From CAVDRM01 sp963626285 (lineage in GTDB: Bacteria; Bacillota; Clostridia; Christensenellales; Aristaeellaceae), in NCBI GenBank assembly GCA_963626285.1, contig CAVFWQ010000001.1, positions 17,739 through 81,738 on the forward strand: a DNA stretch of 64,000 nucleotides. The letters are read 5' to 3'. Positions 59,686 to 64,000 of this stretch are shown piece by piece (the first letter of the stretch is position 1; every line of letters begins with the position of its first letter). The notes beneath the pieces were generated by a model that was given only the letters and a program-made list of their open reading frames with translations, had not been told where the DNA came from and did no database searches. A program made the translations under genes and the position numbers.

Positions 59686-61357
59686 CGGCAATCGACTCCT
59701 TCAGCTTCGTCAGGGCGATCTTGGTTTCAGCCGCCGTTTCGCCCAGCAGGGAGGCGATTTCCTGCACGATGCGCATCTGCTTGTCCACCACCTTATCGGC
59801 GACCTCGATGGTCGTGCGGCTTATCTCCTCCTTGCGCTCACGGTCATTCTCCTCCTCCGTCACATCGCGCATGATGCAGATGAGAAGCCTGTAATCCCTG
59901 TCATAGACGATGGTCTGCTCGACATATTTTTTGTATTCCGCCAAATAGACGCGCTGGGCGCGGACGTCCCGCCCCGTGGTCTGCGTCTGAATGAAGGCCG
60001 AGGGATCCATGATGCGCACGACCGGCTCGCCCAGCACATCGGACGCGGAGCGAAGGTTCATGATTTTGAGCGCGGCCTTGTTGATCTGCTGCACCTCAAG
60101 CTGGTCATTCAGCACGATGAGACCGTTGGGCGTGTTGTTGACGATGTTGTCCGAGAAGGACTCCGCCTTTTCCTTCAGGAACGGCAGGCACATGCCGACC
60201 TCCGCCTTGCCCTGATAAATGGCGATGGCCTTTTCACGGCAGGTGTCATAGCCGCAGCAGCCGCAGTTCAATTCATCCGAGGGCTTCAGCTTGCCCATCT
60301 TCTGGCGCATGATTTCGCGGATTTCGGTTTCGGACGGGCGCTGCGCCTCCCGCTCGATGGAGGTGTAATGCCGGCGCAGCTCGCTCTTTTCCGGCTGCTC
60401 CACGTCAAAGTCCAGCGCGCCCGCGTAATCGGAAACGGCCAGATAATCCCGAACGGGCGTGTGGTGCTTCTTCTCCATGATGGGACCGCCGATGCAGCTT
60501 CCCACGCACGCGGACATTTCGATAAAGCAATGATGTATCTTGCCGTTCTCGATGTCATGCAGAGCGGCCTTGCAGCTTTCCACGCCGTCCAAAGCAAGAT
60601 ACGTACAGCCCGGCGCGTCCTGCGCCATGGTTTTTAGGATGCCGCCCGCCGTCGGGAAAAGCCGCGCCCTGCTGCACGCATCGGCAGGACGGTTTTGGGG
60701 CAGCTCAATGCCCTCCTGCTCCAGCCACGCGCTCAGCTCGTCAAAGGTCAGCACCGCGTCCACGATGCCCTCATACATCTCCGCCTCGTCCTTCTTCGCC
60801 ACGCACGGGCCGATAAAGACGGTCTTGGCATCCGGGTGGCGGCGCTTAATGTCCATGCAGTGCGCCTGCATGGGCGTTTCCACGTCCGCCAGATAGGGAA
60901 GGAGCGCCGGAAAATACTTCTGAATGAGCAGGTTAATGGAGTGGCAGCAGGAGGAAATCAGCACATCCCGCTTTTCTTCCTTCAGCATCCGCTCGTATTC
61001 CCTTTTCACCATCGTTGCGCCGAGCGCCGTCTCCTCGACATCGGCAAAGCCCAGTTTCCGAAGCGCCTCGCGCATCCCCTCGATGCCCGTGTCCTCGTAA
61101 TTGGCCGCAAAGGAGGGCGCAAGGCTGACGTACACGGGCGCGCCGGATTGCACAAGTACCTGTACCTTGCCGGTCTGATTGACGATTTCCTTGGCGTTCT
61201 GCGGACAGACGACAAAGCACTGACCACACAGAATGCACTCGTTGTCGATGATATACGCCTGATTGCCCGAAAAGCGGATGGACTTCACGGGACAGTGGCG
61301 GATGCACTTATAGCAGTTTTTGCAGTTGGATTTTTTTAATCTCAGGCAAGCGGGCAT
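59678..61357 (-). CDS. Sensory [FeFe] hydrogenase with PAS domain (group C, HydS-like)
   Basis: This 559-residue protein likely senses H2. Residues 10-55 are a two-[4Fe-4S] ferredoxin (CKNCYKCIRHCP, CILCGQCFVVCP). Residues 70-295 are the hydrogenase domain with altered H-cluster motifs SSCCHS (135-140), GPCVAKKD (183-190) and SACVGSCIGGP (282-292). Residues 362-392 resemble the Fe4 domain PF04060 (CGCCGYDTCREKA...C). Residues about 405-520 are a PAS domain (NTPNGLIVLNDQLEVQQINKAAL), ending in a helical output segment (EISRTTIEVADKVVDKQMR). There is no kinase domain, so output must go through a partner, most likely the coupled phosphatase. GGGGAGG lies 9 bp before ATG 61357. Confidence 0.86.
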   Translation of the reverse strand: MPACLRLKKSNCKNCYKCIRHCPVKSIRFSGNQAYIIDNECILCGQCFVVCPQNAKEIVNQTGKVQVLVQSGAPVYVSLAPSFAANYEDTGIEGMREALRKLGFADVEETALGATMVKREYERMLKEEKRDVLISSCCHSINLLIQKYFPALLPYLADVETPMQAHCMDIKRRHPDAKTVFIGPCVAKKDEAEMYEGIVDAVLTFDELSAWLEQEGIELPQNRPADACSRARLFPTAGGILKTMAQDAPGCTYLALDGVESCKAALHDIENGKIHHCFIEMSACVGSCIGGPIMEKKHHTPVRDYLAVSDYAGALDFDVEQPEKSELRRHYTSIEREAQRPSETEIREIMRQKMGKLKPSDELNCGCCGYDTCREKAIAIYQGKAEVGMCLPFLKEKAESFSDNIVNNTPNGLIVLNDQLEVQQINKAALKIMNLRSASDVLGEPVVRIMDPSAFIQTQTTGRDVRAQRVYLAEYKKYVEQTIVYDRDYRLLICIMRDVTEEENDRERKEEISRTTIEVADKVVDKQMRIVQEIASLLGETAAETKIALTKLKESIADE

Positions 61358-61456
61358 ACGCTTTGTCCTCCCCTTGTGTACACAGACGGAATACGCGGAA
61401 TGCCGACAGAATTTCTTCTGCCGGCAGCACCGCGTTTGCGCGTTTCATTTTGGAAA

Positions 61457-61696
61457 TCAGAGCTTTTTCAGGACATTTTCCTCAAAGAAGCTCTTCACCG
61501 TTTCAGGCGATACGGAGAAGAACTGGTCGTCCACCGTCACGCACACGCCCTGCTGACAGCGCCCCATGCAGAACGTTCCGGCCAGCTCCACGGCGTCCTT
61601 CAAATTGTTCTCCGAAATCAGATACTGAAGCTGCTCCACCACCTGACGGGAGCCTTTGATGTGGCAGGATGAGCCGATACAAACGGTTATCTTCAT
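61457..61696 (-). CDS. Thioredoxin-like [2Fe-2S] ferredoxin (NuoE-like)
   Basis: The 79-residue protein has the NuoE/2Fe-2S thioredoxin fold cysteine pattern: CIGSSCHIKGS near the start and CMGRCQQGVCVTVDDQ later, giving the C-x4-C ... C-x3-C cluster. Such proteins carry electrons between NADH dehydrogenases and [FeFe] hydrogenases. AAGGAG lies 8 bp before ATG 61696; the kinase gene ends 12 bp upstream. The usual HydB/NuoF partner is not in the window, so it may serve the sensor or hydrogenase directly. Confidence 0.87.
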   Translation of the reverse strand: MKITVCIGSSCHIKGSRQVVEQLQYLISENNLKDAVELAGTFCMGRCQQGVCVTVDDQFFSVSPETVKSFFEENVLKKL

Positions 61697-61708
61697 GCGA
61701 ACAACTCC

Positions 61709-62458
61709 TTACTCATAGTCGACAACGTTCGCCCAGGACAGCAGGAACTCCCGCTCCTTGGCGTTGCCCTTGACGGACTGGCTGGCCGCCACGATGGGCA
61801 TCCACTTCTGCACATAGTGCTTTTCCGTGCCGCTCTTTTGGCAGAACAGCTCCAGATATTTTTCCGCGCCCTCCATGTCGCCCTTGAGCCAGAAGCACAG
61901 GTAGGTGCGGGCGGCGTCGGCGGAGGCGTTGCCCTGCGTGGCATGACTCCAGTCCAAAATGTACGCTGTTTTGTCCTCGGTGATGATGATGTTGGAGGGG
62001 CGGAAATCGCCGTGGCAGAGCTTGCTGTGCTTGGGCATTCCCTCCAAGCGGGTGTGCAGGTCATAGCGGGTGGTGGCGTCCAGATCCGCCTGAGAGATCT
62101 TGCGGTTCATCTTGTCCTTGAGCTTGGTGAGCAGGGGGCAGGACTTGCTCTGCACCTCCAGCTGCAAATCGACGAATTTGCTCAGGTACTCATCCTTCTT
62201 GTCGGGGTTTTCCTCGATGAGCTGCGCCAGCGTCTTGCCCTTGATAAATTCGGAAACGATGGTCCATTTGCCGTCAACGGTGCAGACTTCCAAAACCTTC
62301 GGGATATGAAGGCCGGTCTCCTCGACACGCGCCTGATTCAGCGCCTCGTTCAGCACATCCGCCTTGGAATAGTCCTCAGCGAAAACCTTGAGGCACTTGT
62401 CGCCGTCGCGGTAGAGGGTCTTGCTGGTGCGAACAGCAATCACGCGATCCAGATTCAT
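61709..62458 (-). CDS. Aminoglycoside phosphotransferase/choline kinase-like protein
   Basis: This 249-residue small kinase-fold protein has catalytic loop LCHGDFRPSNIII (about 147-159) followed by the metal-binding ILDWSHATQG, and an N-lobe with a likely ATP lysine in DKCLKVFAEDY. It resembles APH/choline-kinase proteins. No antibiotic context exists; it lies between adhE and the hydrogenase genes with AAGGAGG before the start. It may phosphorylate a metabolite or a protein that the PP2C enzyme dephosphorylates; the latter idea is speculation from gene order. Confidence 0.82.
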   Translation of the reverse strand: MNLDRVIAVRTSKTLYRDGDKCLKVFAEDYSKADVLNEALNQARVEETGLHIPKVLEVCTVDGKWTIVSEFIKGKTLAQLIEENPDKKDEYLSKFVDLQLEVQSKSCPLLTKLKDKMNRKISQADLDATTRYDLHTRLEGMPKHSKLCHGDFRPSNIIITEDKTAYILDWSHATQGNASADAARTYLCFWLKGDMEGAEKYLELFCQKSGTEKHYVQKWMPIVAASQSVKGNAKEREFLLSWANVVDYE

Positions 62459-62474
62459 CTTTCATTCCTCCTTC

Positions 62475-64000
62475 TTACAGTGTTTGATGCGCGTTGCGAT
62501 AAGCCTGCTTGAAATCGCCGGTCTGCACATCGCTCAGCCGTTCGCTCTGCGCCTCGCGCTTTTCCGACCAGTGGTTCCCGTAGTAGGCATTTAAGTACAT
62601 CTGCTTGATTTCGCTCATCAGCGGGTAGCGGGGGTTTGCGCCCGTGCATTGGTCGTCAAAGGCCTGCTCGGTCATGGCGTCGAGCCTGTCAAGGAAGTCC
62701 TTTTCGTCAATGCCGTAATCGCGGATGGTCTTCCTGATGCCGATTTTGTCCTTCAGCTCGTTGACGGCGGCGATCAGGCGCTCCAGCTTGTCCTCGCTGC
62801 TCACGCCGCCGAGCCCCAGATAATCGGCAATCTCGGCATAGCGCTCCAAGGTGTGCGGATGGTCATACTGCGGGAACGTGCCCATCTTGGCGGGCACCTC
62901 GGCGGCATTGAAGCGCAGCACCTCTTCAATCATCAGCGCGTTGGCCACGCCGTGCGGCAGATGATGGAACGCGCCCAGCTTATGCGCCATCGAATGGCAG
63001 ACGCCGAGGAAGGCATTGGCAAACGCCATGCCCGCCATCGTTGCGGCATTCGCCATCTTTTCGCGGGCAACGGGGTCATGCGCTCCGTCGTTGTAGGCGC
63101 GGGGCAGGTATTCAAAGATGGTCTTGAGCGCCTTGAGCGCCAAGCCGTCCGTGTAGTCCGTCGCCATCATGGAGGCATAGGCTTCCAGCGCGTGGGTCAC
63201 GGCGTCGATGCCGGAGGCGGAAGTCAGACCCTTGGGCGCGGTCATATGGAAGTCCGCGTCGATAATGGCCATCTTGGGCAGCAGCTCATAGTCCGCCAGC
63301 GGGTATTTGACGCCCGACCGCTCATCCGTGATGACGGCGAACGGCGTGACCTCGCTGCCCGTGCCGGCAGATGTGGGGATGGCGATGAAGTACGCCTTTT
63401 CGCCCATCTTCGGGAAGGTGTAGACGCGCTTTCTGATGTCCATGAAACGCATGGCCATGTCCATAAAATCAACTTCGGGATGCTCATACAAGACCCACAT
63501 GATCTTGCCCGCGTCCATGGCGCTGCCGCCGCCGAGCGCGATGATGCAGTCCGGCTCAAAGTCCGCCATCTGCTTCGCACCGGCCTTGGCGCAGGCCAGC
63601 GTGGGGTCGGGCGCGACGTCAAAGAAGGTCGTATGCGTGATGCCCATTTCGTCCAGCTTATCGGTGATGGGCTTGGTATAGCCGTTATGATAGAGGAAGG
63701 AGTCCGTCACGATGAAAGCCTTTTTCTTGTTCATGACATGCTTCAATTCGTCCAGCGCCACCGGCAGGCAGCCCTTCTTCAGATACACCTTTTCGGGTGC
63801 GCGGAACCACAGCATATTCTCCCTCCGTTCGGCCACAGTCTTGATATTGATAAGGTGCTTCACGCCCACGTTTTCGGACACGCTGTTGCCGCCCCAGGAG
63901 CCGCAGCCCAGCGTCAGGGAGGGAGCGAGCTTGAAGTTGTACAAATCGCCGATGCCGCCCTGAGAGGAAGGCGTGTTGACCAGAATACGGCAGGTCTTCA
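62475..64000 (-). CDS. adhE: Bifunctional aldehyde/alcohol dehydrogenase, C-terminal part (cut by window edge)
   Basis: About 508 residues of AdhE are visible and the frame runs off the right end (KTCRILVNTPSSQGGIGDL is the first legible part). The linker SLTLGCGSWGGNSVSENV is diagnostic for AdhE, followed by the iron-dependent alcohol dehydrogenase domain: GGGSAMDAGKIMW, PTSAGTGSEVTPFAVITDE, and metal ligands in DAVTHALEAYAS and GVCHSMAHKLGAFHHLPHG. AdhE reduces acetyl-CoA to ethanol and regenerates NAD+. The apparent start at TTG 63944 is internal and was rejected. It ends 16 bp before the kinase gene, so redox disposal and H2 genes form one operon. Confidence 0.95.
   Translation of the reverse strand, partial: KTCRILVNTPSSQGGIGDLYNFKLAPSLTLGCGSWGGNSVSENVGVKHLINIKTVAERRENMLWFRAPEKVYLKKGCLPVALDELKHVMNKKKAFIVTDSFLYHNGYTKPITDKLDEMGITHTTFFDVAPDPTLACAKAGAKQMADFEPDCIIALGGGSAMDAGKIMWVLYEHPEVDFMDMAMRFMDIRKRVYTFPKMGEKAYFIAIPTSAGTGSEVTPFAVITDERSGVKYPLADYELLPKMAIIDADFHMTAPKGLTSASGIDAVTHALEAYASMMATDYTDGLALKALKTIFEYLPRAYNDGAHDPVAREKMANAATMAGMAFANAFLGVCHSMAHKLGAFHHLPHGVANALMIEEVLRFNAAEVPAKMGTFPQYDHPHTLERYAEIADYLGLGGVSSEDKLERLIAAVNELKDKIGIRKTIRDYGIDEKDFLDRLDAMTEQAFDDQCTGANPRYPLMSEIKQMYLNAYYGNHWSEKREAQSERLSDVQTGDFKQAYRNAHQTL

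Noticed and set aside
61709..62458. Aminoglycoside resistance gene
   Set aside because: Only the kinase fold is shared; operon context is H2 and ethanol metabolism.
62475..63944. Stand-alone iron alcohol dehydrogenase starting at TTG 63944
   Set aside because: The frame continues to the window edge with the AdhE linker sequence, so this is the C-terminal part of a longer AdhE.

Overview
The window reads as chromosomal DNA of an anaerobic, GC-rich member of the Bacillota, class Clostridia, probably an uncultured gut lineage; a placement near Christensenellales or Oscillospirales is only a guess. The evidence is WhiA, MraZ, an S-box (SAM-I) riboswitch before metK, a CIRCE operator before hsp20, the miaB-ricA-mutS-mutL-miaA order known from Bacillus, two [FeFe] hydrogenase-family proteins, AdhE, and a DNPR-type (meso-diaminopimelate) MurE. 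Promoters fit SigA and Shine-Dalgarno sites are strong. No rRNA, tRNA, CRISPR array or complete insertion sequence was seen.

Layout. 0-9.5 kb: a carbohydrate locus with an AraC regulator divergent from an Opp-type ABC importer, a HAD hydrolase and a GH105 unsaturated-uronyl hydrolase; a palindromic repeat lies between the binding-protein gene and the permease genes. 9.6-22 kb (+): a tight operon of a B12-type radical SAM protein, its DUF2344 partner, RNase G, MiaB, a RicA/YlbF-like protein with a four-cysteine tail, MutS, MutL and MiaA, then a PLP enzyme. 22-31.5 kb (-): a stripped-down dcw cluster, mraZ-ftsL-murE-mraY-murD-ftsQ-ftsA-ftsZ, without rsmH, the transpeptidase gene, murF, ftsW or murG. 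31.9-35 kb: phosphoesterase plus zinc-ribbon protein, CIRCE-controlled hsp20, a probable type I toxin-antitoxin locus with convergent transcripts, and a DUF3899 membrane protein. 35-43.8 kb: a second Opp importer whose two ATPases, OppC permease and binding protein all carry large extra segments. 44-45.4 kb: a Phd/Doc toxin-antitoxin pair beside 850 bp of non-coding DNA holding three kinds of short repeats. 45.4-51.9 kb: GH2 glycosidase, metK under a SAM riboswitch, a Crh-like HPr homologue, whiA, murB, manA. 52-56.7 kb: pepV, patB/malY, two RNA-modification genes and an unknown membrane protein. 56.8-64 kb: a 151-bp MITE-like element with target-site duplication, then a hydrogen/redox operon: adhE (cut by the window edge), a small-molecule-type kinase, a [2Fe-2S] protein, a PAS-containing sensory [FeFe] hydrogenase, a PP2C phosphatase and a group B [FeFe] hydrogenase.

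Most notable: (i) the putative H2-sensing module combining sensory hydrogenase, phosphatase and kinase with hydrogenase and AdhE; (ii) the Opp system with a roughly 350-residue insertion inside one ATPase; (iii) a 27-residue toxin gene and antisense RNA sharing one bidirectional terminator and a direct repeat, the par/Fst architecture; (iv) the MITE with perfect 16-bp inverted repeats and 9-bp duplication; (v) the reduced dcw cluster. All assignments come from reading the sequence; no database search was run.
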